Positions 40,956-53,009 are shown, counted from the first letter of the stretch. The stretch: DNA of 64,000 nt from Persicaria tinctoria (GCA_037127255.1 JBANSL010000009.1:40834475-40898474); one strand, 5' to 3'. Notes: generated from the sequence alone by a model not told the origin. Program-made: numbers and translations.

Positions 40956-42476
40956 TTAGCACAAGAATTCACAATCATTTATTTGAATGTTGGACAAGTG
41001 TTTCATTTTGCTCAGAGGAGCATGACCCAATCTGAGGTGCCACAAGGCATTATCATCACTATGTACAAAATTTGGTAAAAACATAGGCAGACTGTGAGAG
41101 GTATTTACAGCTAGGTGAAGACTGAGGTTGAACATGTCCTCCATCTGGCTTTCAGGAACCAAGTAATACAAACCCCCAAGTTCTTTACCAAATGCAATCA
41201 TTCTCCTCTTTGCTGGGTCCTGGAAAAACAGTTTGTCACCAATTAGATGTATGTGACAAGAAATGTCTTGAATTAGACGGCTAAGAGAGATAAGATTGAA
41301 TTTGAAATTTGGTATGTAAAGGGTGTGATATAGATTTAAAGAGTGCAGAAGATTGACAGTACCAACATGTGTAATGTTACTTGTATTGTCATCAGGCAAA
41401 TGAATAATTGTGGATTGTAACACATGAGATAGTTTTGAAAGTAGGGACAAATCACAAGTCATATGATCAATAGCACCACTATCTAAGATCCAGATTCTAG
41501 GATTCTTTAAGGCACTACAACAAAGAAGCTTACCGATCATAGCACTGCAGCTTATAGTTTTACCTGACATATTGGCATCTGAAGCTCTCTCAGGATGGGA
41601 CATAAGTTGTTGTAGGAGAGAGGCCATCAACTTCTGGTTCTCCATAGACAGTCCTTGAAATACTAGAATATTATCAACATTTTCTTTGTTCTTTGCCATG
41701 TTAGCCCTCACATTTATGTCCCGTCCCTTGCCATCAGATCTTGCCTCACTTTGAGGGTGTGTCTTGCTCTTTGAATGCCAGCTTGGGTAACCATACATCT
41801 CCCAACACCTGTCTGAATTGTGGTTGCCCCTGCAGTGTTGACATTTCTCTCTTCTTGGCTTGTCTTTGTCTTTGTCACTTCCTTGTTTTCCCATCAATGT
41901 TGTGGAATCAGTTGACGAGCTTGGAGCTTGTGTGAAACTTGAACTGGTTTCATCCTGCACCAGTAGAGGATGTGCCTGGCCTGCAGTGGGAAGTGGTGTA
42001 GAGAGCAGAAATTGACGTCTAGCTACAGCATATTGATCACTCAATCCCATCAAGAACTTCATGATTTTATCTTCTTGCTTAGCATCATCCAACCTATTTG
42101 AGACATTGCACTCACACTTGCCACATGTGCAGCGAATTGGAGCTACAATCCCAGAGAGATGTTGCCAATGTCCTTTGAGTTGAGCGAAGTAATCGAATAT
42201 CTTGGATCCTCCATGACGACACTCCTGAATTTCCTTCTTGATCTGAAAAATCAAAGGACCATTTCTTTGTTCGAAGCTCTCATACAGATCATCCCACATT
42301 TCTTTCGCATAATCAAACACATCTAAAGTCAAGTAAATCTCCTTTGAGACTGTATTCAATATCCAAGAAGCAACAATATCGTTGCAGTGTTGCCATTGCA
42401 ACGAATTTTCAGCAGATTCAATCAATGATCCATCCACAATTCCCATTTTATTCTTCACAGACAAGGCTTTTGACAT
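40956..42476 (-). pseudogene. Copia C Gag, protease and pre-integrase region (506 codons)
   Basis: Intact over 506 codons. Residues about 20-160 are a UBN2-type Gag (MWDDLYESFEQRNGPLIFQI). A zinc knuckle CQHCRGNHNSDRC follows near residue 212. The protease site is WILDSGAIDHMT. The GAG-pre-integrase block is LWHLRLGHAPLSKMKHL. It ends at a stop where the integrase zinc site should begin (DCEFLC). It is probably the main part of a single polyprotein of about 1300 residues. Confidence 0.85.
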
Positions 42477-42737
42477 AGCTCGTCTCTAGCGCATATAATT
42501 TCACCAATGGGTTGAATTGAGGTGAGAATCATACCTGAGTTGTCGGAAGGGTGGATGAACAATGGATTATGAAGATCCATGGATGAAATGAGATCTCGGC
42601 GTCGGCCTTTATTTTCTGGAGTCGCCATTTTCTTGGAGCTTCACAATCGATGAAGCACACACACATATTGCAGAGACGATCACATCGAACCAGCAATAGA
42701 AGAAATGAATCTGATCAGATCAATAGCTCTGATACCA

Positions 42738-42946
42738 TGATGGTCTGATAGATCAAGATTAGAGAGACAGAGATGCGAAAGCAAGAGAAGAGAAAGAGAA
42801 AAAAAAACAATAAAAAACTCTTCATTGCTGTAAGTGAATTGGTGTTCTGTTAGCTCCAGAAGAGCTATTTATAGAAGAAGATGTAATTTCTTCTTACTTA
42901 CACAAAATGGCTCATACTTCATTACTTCCTATGTTACATTTCATTA
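42738..42946 (-). repeat. 5' LTR of Copia C
   Basis: 209 bp, colinear with 37930-38119 plus two small extra segments (CTGTAAGT and CATTACTT). The PBS complement lies directly beside it at 42726-42737. Confidence 0.88.
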
Positions 42947-43012
42947 AATATATAAAGGCACTAGACATGCATGACGATCCATTTGAAAGTAAAAAACTCT
43001 ATGATTTATATC

Positions 43013-44795
43013 TAGGGCTGTTATGTGAGCCGAACAGCTCGAGCTCGGCTCGGGCTCGGCTCGAAAAAGCTCGAGCTCGGTTCGTTCATAAAGGTAAAAC
43101 AAGCCGAGCTTGAACAATGTTTTGGGCTCGAACCGAGCTCGAGCCGAGCCCGAGCCGAGCTCAAAAGCTGGGTATACGAAATTAAATTTATACCCCTAGG
43201 GTTTAGCATTTAGGCGTGCGTGAAGGACTAAAAGGCCTTGTTCGCTATTCTCTGTCGGCCGCTTCTCTTCTTCCGCAGGAGCTTGTGCGTGAAAGGTTTG
43301 GTTCCTTCCCTTCAGATCTACTCTCTCTCTCTCTCTCTCTTTGTCTCCGATTCCTCCCGGTTGGTTCTACTCCGTCTCCTACTCTTTGTCTGCGACTCGT
43401 CCCTGGCACTCCGTCGGCGTCTTTGAGTTCGCTGAGACCCCGAGTCCCCGTTCCTCCGACAAACTTCGCTCCCGTTAACTGTAGGTATGGCTTTTGTTTT
43501 TCTCCAATTGAAGTTATGGAAGTTGGAATTAGGTTTCTCTCTAACCTTCGGTGGTTGTAAATTGTTTATATTTTTACAGATCTCAGATTTCTCCTAGCTC
43601 TCCTCCTAGGGTTCTTCGTTTCTCTTTCAACTGGGTTTCTCCAAAGATATAGCGTCGATCTGTCCGACCACCAGATCTGAACGAGGGTTTGCCTTTCATT
43701 TCGATTTTGTTAAACAACTCTCAAGATCTAGTTTACTTGATTCAATTTGGTTCATGAATCATGATAGTTTGTTGAGTGGAATTGGAAATGTTTTGTTTTG
43801 AGGTTCTCGTTAATCATGAATCATGATTGTTAGTTTCTACTTTCTGAATCTATTTTACTGAATTCAGTTTGACTTTCATTTCAGTTTTGAGATTCTTAGT
43901 TTTTATGTTCATGATTGTTGAACATAGTTTAGTAATCTGTTTTTGGCTTTCATTCCCGCTTTTATAGCCTTCAGTGCTTTACAACCTTCTGTTTTTGGCT
44001 TTTACAGTTTTACATGACTTTAAACTGTGTGATTGTGAACATTGCCATATTTCTTGTTCATTTATTCTAATTTGTTTATCATTGAAGGTTCCTAAATCTA
44101 TATGTTCACCTAAATCCATCTAGTCTAATTTGCAAGCCCTTGGTTATAGATCTGTTAAGTATCATGGAAAGTGGCCTTATAACTGAGTGTCAATGATGCT
44201 CATAACAAACATCCCACGTCTTTAATGAAATTCAGGAAACAAGTATTCACACTTCCATTTTTTTTTTGTTTATGTTATGAGCAGGGTTGCAGGGCAATGT
44301 CTCACTGAAGAGGAACCAAGCTATAGATTGAAGAATATAAAGCTTTTAATTTTAGTCTGTACATGTACTGTAATCATAAAATTAGATATCGAACTTATGT
44401 TTTATTTCGAATTATTTGGTTCCATGTATTTGAAAATGTTATGAACTTATGTTTGTAGTGGAAAACAATATATGTATTTCAAACCGGTTTTATATTTTTA
44501 TAATGTATTGTTAGCGCAAACCATTATTTTTTTTTGCATTTGAACTGCTCAAACGAGCCTACCGAGCCCGAACAAACGAGCTTGTCAACGAGCTTGAACG
44601 AGCTTAGGCTTGTTCGTTCGGCTTGTTCGAGCCTGTCGAGCCGAGCTCGAGTTTAAAATTGAGCTCGCGAGCCGAGCTTGAGCGCGAAAAAAAGCTCGTA
44701 TAATTTTTAGGCTCGAGCTCGGCTCGGCTCGTCTACCGTCCGAGCCAAGCTTGAACACGCCAAGCTCGGCTCGTTCGGCTCGAATAACACCCCTA
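43013..44795. mobile_element. hAT element with gene-like interior (Pack-hAT candidate), TSD TTTATATC
   Basis: Perfect 8-bp duplication TTTATATC at 43005-43012 and 44796-44803. Termini are TAGGGCTGTTATGTGAGCCG and, in complement, TAGGGGTGTTATTCGAGCCG. Subterminal regions of 120-230 bp at both ends are packed with GCTCGAGC and GAGCCGAGC words. The interior (43150-44540) is different in kind: a GC-richer 5'-leader-like stretch with a (CT)n tract at 43319-43341, a TAG-GTATGG donor-like site near 43486, a long T-rich stretch and a TTATGAGCAG acceptor at about 44283, then a short exon-like end. No transposase. Confidence 0.85.
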
Positions 44796-44803
44796 TTTAT
44801 ATC

Positions 44804-45167
44804 AGGTGAGTAAAAACCTCCGACAAGAAAAGGCATGCATATCCTAATAAAAAGTGGATGAATTAACGAGATTCTCCACACCTCAATCCTCACCTAGTTT
44901 CATATTATAAAAAGCTAGGAAAAGAGTGACAGCAGCCACCAATTCAGCTGCATTACTATAATACTATTACACCCCCAAACAACCCATGTGGATGCTGACG
45001 ACCTCTGAAATTTTACCCCCTTTCCACATCTCTCCATATCGAGTTTTTCCAAATCATTACCATATCTATCCTTAATTAATTATAAATAAATCGATCAGCT
45101 GATTCGAACAAGAATATGAAAATATAATTTTTTTTTTTTATAAAGAAATCTAGATTCATTTATAGGT
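44804..45167. other. Intergenic, nothing recognised
   Basis: Unique AT-rich sequence between two related hAT elements. Confidence 0.4.
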
Positions 45168-45175
45168 ATCCCATT

Positions 45176-45564
45176 TAGGGCTGTTATTCGAGGAACGAGC
45201 CGAGTTTTACTTGTTCATATTTAGTTCATTTAGAATATGAACGAGTTCGAGTCGAGCCTAAATTTTGACTCGAGCTTAAAAATGTGGTCATATTCGGCTC
45301 GTTTAGGAAATGAGCGAGCTCGAACCGAGCTTTTTTCGAGCTTTAGGCAATTCTACTTGCTCATTATACAATAACTTTAAGAAAATTTTAGAAATTTCAT
45401 AAAATTCGAGCTATTCGAGTTTAATTCGAACGAGCCGAGCTTTTGAACGAGCTTAAAAATGTGCTCATACTCGGCTTGTTTAGAAAATGAACGAGCTCGA
45501 GTCGAGTTTTATACGAGCCGAACCCGAGCCGATCACGAGCAACTTGTCTCACATAACACCCCTA
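45176..45564. mobile_element. Small hAT MITE, TSD ATCCCATT
   Basis: 389 bp. Perfect 8-bp duplication ATCCCATT at 45168-45175 and 45565-45572. Ends are TAGGGCTGTTATTCGAGGAA and, in complement, TAGGGGTGTTATGTGAGACA. The interior is made of CGAGCT and GAGCCGAG words and palindromes. It belongs to the same terminal family as 43013-44795. Confidence 0.93.
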
Positions 45565-45661
45565 ATCCCATTAAGTTGAATATAAATTCAATTTCGCTCT
45601 AATTAAAAGTGAAGTGACGATGACGATGGTTGTTCCACTCTCATCGATCCACAGTGACTTA

Positions 45662-46438
45662 GGGCGTATTTGATAGGGGATGGGAAGGGATGCCGCGGGT
45701 GGGGGTGGGTTCTCGGGAACCGCACCTGCGTGTTTGGCGAGGGATGCGCGGGGGTGGAAGAGGATGGGAAAGCGGGGATGCGGGGGATGAGAGGGGATGC
45801 GCGACGCACCTCCTTCCAGGAGGATTTGGGGGATGGGAAGGTGGGGATGCCCAAATTTGCCCTCAAACCCAAAACCCCCCATTTCCAATTGTTTTTCATG
45901 TTAGCCGCCACCACCAACCATCACCCACCACTAACCATCACCTCTGATTCCTCCGCCGCCGTCGCCCTTGCCGGCCGACCACCACAGCCGTCGGCCACCA
46001 CCAACAACACCAACATAAGCTATTGGAGGAGTTTCAAGAGGCGCCGGATCGGGTGGGAGATTACAAAGGAAATCTGACCGGCATCTTCAAGTTGGTAGTG
46101 TGGAAATCCGACCGGCCACAAGTGGAATTCCAACTGGTAACACCGCCGCCGACCACCACCGCCGCCTACCCGCGCCGTCGCTCTCTTGTGAAGAAGATGA
46201 AGTTGAGATTTTAGGATATTTTGAATGGGTATTTTGGTAAACTCAAATGATTTGGTGGGGGCAATTTGGACTTTTTTTGTTACTCCATCCACCAAACAAT
46301 CAAAATACAACCAAACACAAACGGGATTATTTTGGTGTTAAATCTCCATCTCGTTCATCCCCAAAGTCCATCTCCATCTCTTCCATCTCCAAAACTCATC
46401 CCCATCCACTAAAATCCACCCCATTGTCAAACACGCCC
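45662..46438. mobile_element. PIF/Harbinger-type nonautonomous element, TSD TTA
   Basis: 777 bp. TTA duplication at 45659-45661 and 46439-46441. Termini are GGGCGTATTTGATAGGGGAT and, in complement, GGGCGTGTTTGACAATGGGG. Both TIR type and TTA target are typical of PIF/Harbinger. The GC-rich interior with GGGATG runs on the left and CCGCC runs in the middle gives several artefact open frames and no transposase. Confidence 0.85.
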
Positions 46439-46441
46439 TTA

Positions 46442-46891
46442 ATTACCTTAATTACCGAATACCATAGAATAGATGCTATCACTTTATTGAGTCACAGCTG
46501 ATGTGGCAACAAATTCTGCAAATAAGTAATTCGTTGTTTCTATTTTTTTCGTTTTCCGTCGTTATGTGTAGGCTGATGCAGCTGGCGTGTCAACTCACTC
46601 GCAAGTGTATATGTAGCCATATTACCTTCCTACATTTAACTAACTCATATCTCTAAATAGATAATATATATAATTCAATTCATTCTAAAGTTATCCCATA
46701 ATTCCCACATTGAATTTAAGTGATATATTTTATAACGAAACTGTAGATTTATAGATACATGTATAGTATAGCCAAAACCTAACAAGTAACACGAAAAGCC
46801 ACATCCCTATATATATTAATATATAAACCTAACCCAACTATAGATTATTTTCCATTTTATAACTGAACGTTACAAAAGCTGCGGGCAAATA
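46442..46891. other. Intergenic, nothing recognised
   Basis: AT-rich unique sequence up to the Copia E 5' LTR. Confidence 0.4.
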
Positions 46892-47118
46892 TGTTGGATA
46901 CCAAGCCTGAAGGTGAGCAGAGCACACGAGTAAGAGTGAGCTCGAGTTCAAGTGGAGAAATTGTGAAGAAGTTAGTTAGAGCTTAAGTGTGTGATATAAC
47001 AAACTAGGAGGCTAAGCCTCTCCTATAAATACATTGTAATCCTCACTTCATTGAATCAATGAACTCAATTTTACATTTCCAGTTCCGTCTCTCTTTTTCT
47101 CATTTTCACATTATAACA
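46892..47118 (+). repeat. 5' LTR of Copia E
   Basis: 227 bp with a TATA-like CCTATAAATA at about 47022. It ends in ...TTATAACA before the PBS. Confidence 0.88.
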
Positions 47119-47219
47119 TAGTATCAGTTTGGTTCTTGATCCTTCTCGTTTCTCTGTGATCTCCCATAACATTTCAACAAGCTCCCGATCCCCGCTTTCC
47201 TTCTCCTTCCACCGTTGAT

Positions 47220-48075
47220 CCACTCAGCGAGTTTTATCTCCACAATTCCAACAATCCAAGCTCCGTTCTCTCTACGAAGTTGCTGAATGGGAGGAATTAT
47301 CAACATTGGAGACGCGTCGTCGAGGTTTTTCTCCTCACCAAGAACAAATTGGGATTTGTTACCGGTTCTTGCAGACCTCTGGCGAACGATCCTCTGCTCC
47401 TGATGTAATGGGAAAGGTGCAACAACATGATGCTCGCTTGGATCTTTCACTCTGTTGTCACAGAAATCTCTGTATCGATTCTCTAATGTCGATTAGCTGC
47501 TCAAATATGGAAGGAACTTGCCGCTAGATTCGGGAAGCCAAATCGGACTCGAATATATCAGGTACAACGAGATCTTTGCTGTATTTCTCAGGGATTTATG
47601 TCCATTACTGCATATTTCACGAAAATAAAGAAAGTTTCGGACGAGTATTTGATGCTTCTTGAAGATAAAGTTTGCTCTTGTGGATCTTCTGCGATCATTC
47701 TTGATGTTTTGGGAGACCAACATGTCACGCAGTTTCTCATGGGGTATAGTGACTCCTTCTCTGCAACTCGGAGAAACATCTTGCTTATTCACCCCCCTTC
47801 ACTTGATGAGGTAGTTGCTCTTGCAAGATGAAGAGCAACGAGCTATTCATACTCCTGAATTCCGGATGCTCCGATTGATCAAGACTCGACTGCTTTAGCT
47901 ACCCAATCTAAGTCCAATTCGAGGAGTTTTTTCTCCAAAGCTCCTACTGAATCTGTAGGGAAGGGTAATGGAAAGAAAAATAAGTTGTTCTATGATCATT
48001 GTAAGCAAATAAATCACACCATTGATAGGTGTTGGAAACTCCATGGGTACACGTCGTCTCAGCGGACTTGAGGGA
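47220..48075 (+). pseudogene. Copia E Gag
   Basis: KLLNGRNYQHWRRVVEVFLL, LGFVTGSCRPL, IWKELAARFGKPNRTRIYQV and FLMGYSDSFSATRRNIL are typical copia Gag blocks. A zinc knuckle of the form HCKQINHTIDRCWKLHGY lies near 47995-48050, its first Cys replaced by Asp-His context (YDHC). Stops interrupt it at 47406, 47480 and 47830. Confidence 0.78.
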
Positions 48076-48242
48076 ATCATTCCGTTGCAAATGTCTCTGC
48101 TTGTTCTCCCTCGTCTTCATCAGAATCTATGCCTGCTACATCGACCACTTCATCACCTTTCTCCCTCACTGTAGATCAGTACAATTAGCTGATTGCTCTT
48201 CTTGGTAAAGCTTCAACTGAATCAAATGAGTCATGTGCCTTC

Positions 48243-49003
48243 TTGGCAGATATAGCTTCTTCTTGCCTTCTTTCTTCATGTGCTTCGCCATCACGGATCA
48301 TCGACAATGGAGCAACTGGCCACATTACTCCTTATTTGCCTTTGTTGTCATCTTTCAAACATGTTTCTAAGCCTACTAGCATTACTATGCCAAATGGTAA
48401 CAGGTCTCCAGTTACCAATATTGGTTCAACAGATTTTGACAATAAGTTTTCCATCTCTTATGTCCTTCATGTACTTGATTTTTGCTTAAATCTCCTTTCT
48501 ATAAGCAAGCTTACTAAATCCTTGAATTCCAATGTCATTTTCACACCAAATGCTTGTTATCTTCAAGACCATTTGACGAGGAAGCCACGACAGATTGGTA
48601 AGGAAGATAAATGCATGTATGTACTTGACATGTCTGTCATGACCACTCCTGTTTTGTTAGATAATGGATCTTCAACTGCTCTTGCAACCTTCACCAACAT
48701 TCCTTACATTAGGCAATGCAAACTTGGCCACACTGCATATGAGCAACTCAAACACATTCCTAGTGTTTCTTCTTCCAAGTCTCCTTTCATTTGTAAGATT
48801 TGCCCCTAGGCAAAGCAACATAGAAAACCTTTTGTTTCCTCTCATAGTCGAGTTACTGCTTCTTTTGAGATCATTCATATAGTCACATGGGGTCCCTATA
48901 AGATACCCACATAGAATGGCTTTCGTTTTTCCTCAATATTTTGGATGATTACTCTCGTTGTACTTGGCTTTTTCTCATGTCTAATAAAAGCGATGCTTTC
49001 ACT
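48243..49003 (+). pseudogene. Copia E protease and integrase start
   Basis: The protease site reads IIDNGATGHIT, where the family has D-S-G-A-T-D-H. The catalytic Asp remains, but the following Ser and the Asp-His pair are altered. Pre-integrase block RQCKLGHTAYEQLKHI and the first integrase zinc residues (ICKICP) follow. A stop lies at 48808 and the frame runs on to SDAFTVL, where the solo LTR is inserted. Confidence 0.75.
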
Positions 49004-49008
49004 GTTCT

Positions 49009-50582
49009 TGATAATGAACATTTCTAATGGGCATTATAGGGTAGTTTAGATGCATTTGCATTGTAGAATATGCATGTTTAGTGTCAATTTAGATTAAACT
49101 GTTTTCGTGGCAAAGTTCGGAATCTACGCTATTTCGGTTGAATTGTGCAGAATCGTAGATCCGACATGGTGGAAAGCAAAGGAAAGGTGAACAAAATGTC
49201 CAAGTGAAGTCAAGAAAGAAAGCAAAGGAAAGAAAGAAAAGAGGCAAGAAAGAACGAGGGAAGAGTGAAGAGAAAACAAGCATCTGGGTATCTGTCGCTG
49301 TTAGCGAATGGGAACTCGCTGCCAGTGAGCGTAGTCAACGAAGAGCATGTCAAGCAGTCAGCACGTCTCGCTGCCAGCGAATGGGAACTCGCTGCTAGTG
49401 AGTGGAGTCAGCGAGAGCATGTCCAGGAGCAGCACGACTCGTTGCCAGCGAAAGGAAACTCGTTGCCAGCGAATGGAGTCGCTCCAGCGGATGGAGGCTC
49501 TCGCGGAAGCGGAAACAAGGGAATCGAGGAGGCTTGCTGAATTTCTAAGGCATGATCATTTGCTAGCAGCGAGTCTGATAGCGAGGTGCTAGGGAAAATG
49601 CAATAGAAGGTCTACCAAGGCAATTCCCTGCTAGCGAAAATTTTCGCTGCCAGCGAAATCTGACGCCGAATTAAATATGGAAAGTCTATCTTCTATCTAG
49701 TTTGTTTAGGAAGTTTCTATCTTATTTGTTTATCTGCTTCCATGTTTATGCAAGACTTTAGGCTTATAAATAGGATGTTTAGGGTTAGTTTTCTGAAGGA
49801 GGGATTCAAGTAGAGAAATCACCATTAAAGAGAAGAAAGCTTAGGTAAGCCATGTTTGGCTAATTTTGTAGTTTTCGCCTACACTTTCGAGACTTGGTTG
49901 GTGGTTTGTGAGTTTCTAATATAAGTTATTTTTCCTCTATAATTCTTTCAACTTCTTTGTGTGATATTGATTATGTTATTGATGTTATCTTGATTAGCTA
50001 CCTTGATAATATTGATTTCTTGGTAGGATTTAATACTTTCGTATTTGTGTTATTTCCGTAGTAGCGCGCATAAGATTGTGGATTCCGTGTTAGCATGATT
50101 ATGTAGGAACTTGACATATATCTTAAACATTGATTTATCGTGTTTAATTGGTGTTATTTATATGATCAAGTTCTTAGGACATTGTGATATCTCTTTGTTA
50201 AATCTTGACCGTATTAAGGTTGCATTGAGAAGTAAGGGATAAATTGGACTCGTAGGACTTTTAATCTATTTAAACCAAGATAGGAGGAATTGGTAGGAAA
50301 ATATAATAACTTGAAAATGATTCGATGATCAATAAAGCCAACCAAAGTCGAGAATTTGTAGGTGGAAACGCTTTTCTTCTATCCTTTATTTGCTTTTGTC
50401 AATATTTTTTTCTTTTATTATTCATAAAAATTGTTTCTTTTTATATTGATAAACACACGATATTTAGAAATACTTGATTCTCTAGGGTTCGACCCCTTAG
50501 TTTCATACTATACTAGTTTGTTTGTTTGGGATTTATTTTTGATGAGGTGAATCAACGACTTTTCCTCCGTTAGTTCTCAAGT
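49009..50582 (+). mobile_element. Solo LTR of a gypsy-type element, TSD GTTCT
   Basis: 1574 bp flanked by GTTCT at 49004-49008 and 50583-50587; the Copia E integrase reads through when it is removed. It starts TGATAATGAAC and ends CCTCCGTTA. Repeated palindromes TCGCTGCCAGCGA and CTCGCTGCCAG fill 49300-49660, a TATA box CTTATAAATAGG follows at about 49763, and GGGTTCGACCC then TACTATACTAG lie near the end. Position for position this matches the LTR of the young element at 28892-34605, though the sequences differ. No internal region remains. Confidence 0.82.
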
Positions 50583-50587
50583 CTTTC

Positions 50588-51130
50588 TTCAACCTTGTTG
50601 TCACACAATTCAATGGTGTCATTAAAAACATCAGATCAGATAATGCTGGTGAATTCTTTTATGTTTCTGCTCGTTAGTTCTATGATGAGAAGGGAATTTG
50701 TTATCAAACATCTTGTGTTGATTCTCCTCAATAAAATGGAAGGGTTAAAGGAAAAAACAAACACCTCCTTGAGGTTGCCCGTGCCTTGCTATTCCAATAA
50801 AACCTTCCTCCTCAGTATTAGGGTCATTGTGTATTGACTGCCACTTACTTGATTAACAAGACACCATTGTCTTCTCTCAAGAACAAACCTCCTTTTTAGA
50901 TTATTTTTCAAAAACCACCTGATTACTTCTTTCTAAAATCCTTTGGTTGCTTAGCTTTTGCAAGCTCCCTGAAAAGATCCAGAGATAAGCTTCAACCCAG
51001 AGCCACCCCATGTGTCTTCCTTGGTTACTCTTTTGGAAAGAAATCCTATGTTGCTTTGGACATAACCATCAACAATGTTTTCCATTCCAGGGATCTTGTT
51101 TTTCATAAAAAAACATTTTCCTCTTCATTA
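50588..51130 (+). pseudogene. Copia E integrase, second part
   Basis: Resumes with KSFFNLVVTQFNGVIKNIRS and DNAGEFF, followed by the NGRVKGKNKHLLEVARAL block, TATYLINKTPLSSLKNKPPF, and FGCLAFASSLKRSRDKLQPR then CVFLGYSFGKKSYVALD. Stops at expected Gln and Trp codons (for example in PQ-stop-NGRV). Confidence 0.78.
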
Positions 51131-51489
51131 TATGAAACATATAACCAGCAACACTTTACCATCCCTTATCTCTGATTACCTGGATAAAATCTTTTACCCC
51201 TCACACATTGATCCCTCACAACCTGCTCCCTTTGATAGACATGATAGCAACCCTTATCCATCTCTTATACCTGCCCCACCCTCTGCCCCCTTGGTCCCCA
51301 CTCCACCTACTCAATTGAGAAGATCTAGTAGGACACATAAACGGCCTGCTTATCTGAGTGATTATACAGGTACATACAAGGCTGCTTCATCCATATCAAT
51401 CAATATGGTAACCTCTACTCTCTTACCTCCTGCTCATTTATCTTCTTTTTTTTGTCGAATGTGTCTTCTTATATTGAGCCTAATAACTA

Positions 51490-52583
51490 TCTTCAAGCTT
51501 CCACTGATCCTAATTGGATTTTAGCCATGAAGAAGGAAGTTGATGCTTTACATCAAATGGTACTTGGAAGCTTGCTCCATTGCCTGTTGGTAAAAAGGCA
51601 ATATGATGCAAATGGGTCTTCAATGTCAAGCTAAGAGTTGATGGAACTTTAGAAAGGTACAAAGCCCGTTTGGTTGCAAAGGGCTTTACTCAAAAGCATG
51701 GTATTGGCTGGCATGAAACATTTTCCCCGATTGTGAAAATGCCAACCATCAGAAGCTTGATCTTTGTTGCTACTTCAAGACATTTTCCCATCCACCAACT
51801 CGACCTTAATAATGCGTTCTTACATGGTCAACTTCATGAGGATTTGTACATGAGAATGCCAGAGGGCATCCCAAATCCAAAAAAACTTGTTTGTAAGTTG
51901 AAGAAATCTCTGTATGGGTTAAAGCACGTATCTCAACAATGGTTTCAAAGATTAACTACTGCTCTTCAGGCTCTTAGTTTTATCCAATTCAATAATGACT
52001 ATTCTCTCTTCACTCTCTCTGCTCATGATCAACTTACCTTGCTTGCAATTGATGTTGATGATTTACTAATAACAGGATCTGATCCATCTGTTATTACCAA
52101 GCTCAAAGGTTATCTGGATATGGAATTTAGCATCAAGGATCTTGGGTTGTTGAGCTACTTTCTGGGTCATGAGGCTTCTTACCTTGATGATGGAATAGCA
52201 TTGACATAACAAAAGTTCACTTAGGAGTTTCTACAAGAGGTTGATTTGTCATTTGTCAAGCCAGTTTGCACTCCCCTCCCTCTTCATTGCAAGTTAGCTC
52301 TTGCTTTGGATTCTCTTCTGGATTATCCTCCTAAGTATCGTCAACTCGTGGGTAAGCTTAATTTTCTTACTCACATGAGACCAGATCTGAGTTTTGCTGT
52401 GCAGACACTCAGTCAATTTATGTATGCTCCTTGCAATGCTCACTTTGATGCTATCCTTCACACTCTGAGATACATTCAAGGTACATCTAGTAATGGAATT
52501 CTCCTCAATGGTTGTGATAATCCAGTTTTGAGTGCTTATTCTGATTCTGATTGGCTTCATGTCATTTCTTCCGTCGATCTTTA
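51490..52583 (+). pseudogene. Copia E reverse transcriptase
   Basis: LVAKGFTQKHGIGWHETFSP, HQLDLNNAFLHGQLHEDLYM, KKSLYGLKHVSQQWFQRL and IKDLGLLSYFLGHEA are present. The catalytic box reads AIDVDDLLITGS, so the Tyr of YVDD is replaced by Asp while both catalytic Asp remain. A stop at 52207 precedes the thumb region (VGKLNFLTHMRPDLSFAVQT). Confidence 0.82.
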
Positions 52584-52599
52584 ACTAGATATGTTTAAA

Positions 52600-53008
52600 T
52601 GCTTGGTAATTCACCAATCAGTTGGAAATCAAAGAAATAATCAGTTGTTTCTCGTAGCTCTGCTAAAGCATAATATAGAGTTATGGCTCAAGCTGCTGCT
52701 GAAACCACTTGGCTTGTTCGTCTCTTAGCTGACATGGGTGTTACTTCTCTTCATCATGTGACATTGCATTGCGATAATAGCTCAACTTTACCAATTGCAT
52801 GCAATCCTGTATTCCATGAAAGAACGAAGCACATTGAAGTGGATTGCCACTTCACTAGAGACAAGATCATGGAAGGTCTCTTACAACTTTCTTACATTCC
52901 TACCACTTCTCAGTTAGCTAATGTGTTCACCATGGTCTTTCCCTTTGCTCAACAAAATCTTCTCCTATCCAAGCTTGGTTTCTTTCACCCTCCAGCTTGC
53001 GGGGGGAT
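52600..53008 (+). pseudogene. Copia E RNase H
   Basis: MAQAAAETTWLVRLLADMGV, LHCDNSSTLPIACNPVFHER and TKHIEVDCHFTRDKI are the usual copia RNase H end. The CDN catalytic Asp is kept. Broken near 52570 and 52670. Confidence 0.8.
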
Positions 53009-53009
53009 G

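Larger units (their letters stand above)
37930..42946 (-). mobile_element. Copia C: nearly complete Ty1/copia element, TSD AATAT
   Basis: Short LTRs at 37930-38119 and 42738-42946. The 5' LTR is followed by an initiator-tRNA-Met PBS (complement of 42726-42737, TGGTATCAGAGC). A perfect AATAT duplication lies at 37925-37929 and 42947-42951. With this duplication the LTR reads 5'-TAATGAAATG...ATCA-3', that is TA...CA rather than TG...CA. Gag, protease, integrase, RT with an intact YVDD and RNase H are all present, with a few stops. Confidence 0.92.

Noticed and set aside
43216..43560. 114-codon ORF in the large hAT
   Set aside because: It looks like a CT-rich 5' leader, and no protein family match is visible.
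45670..46310. Several GC-rich ORFs on both strands
   Set aside because: They are low-complexity frames inside a PIF/Harbinger-type element, without transposase motifs.
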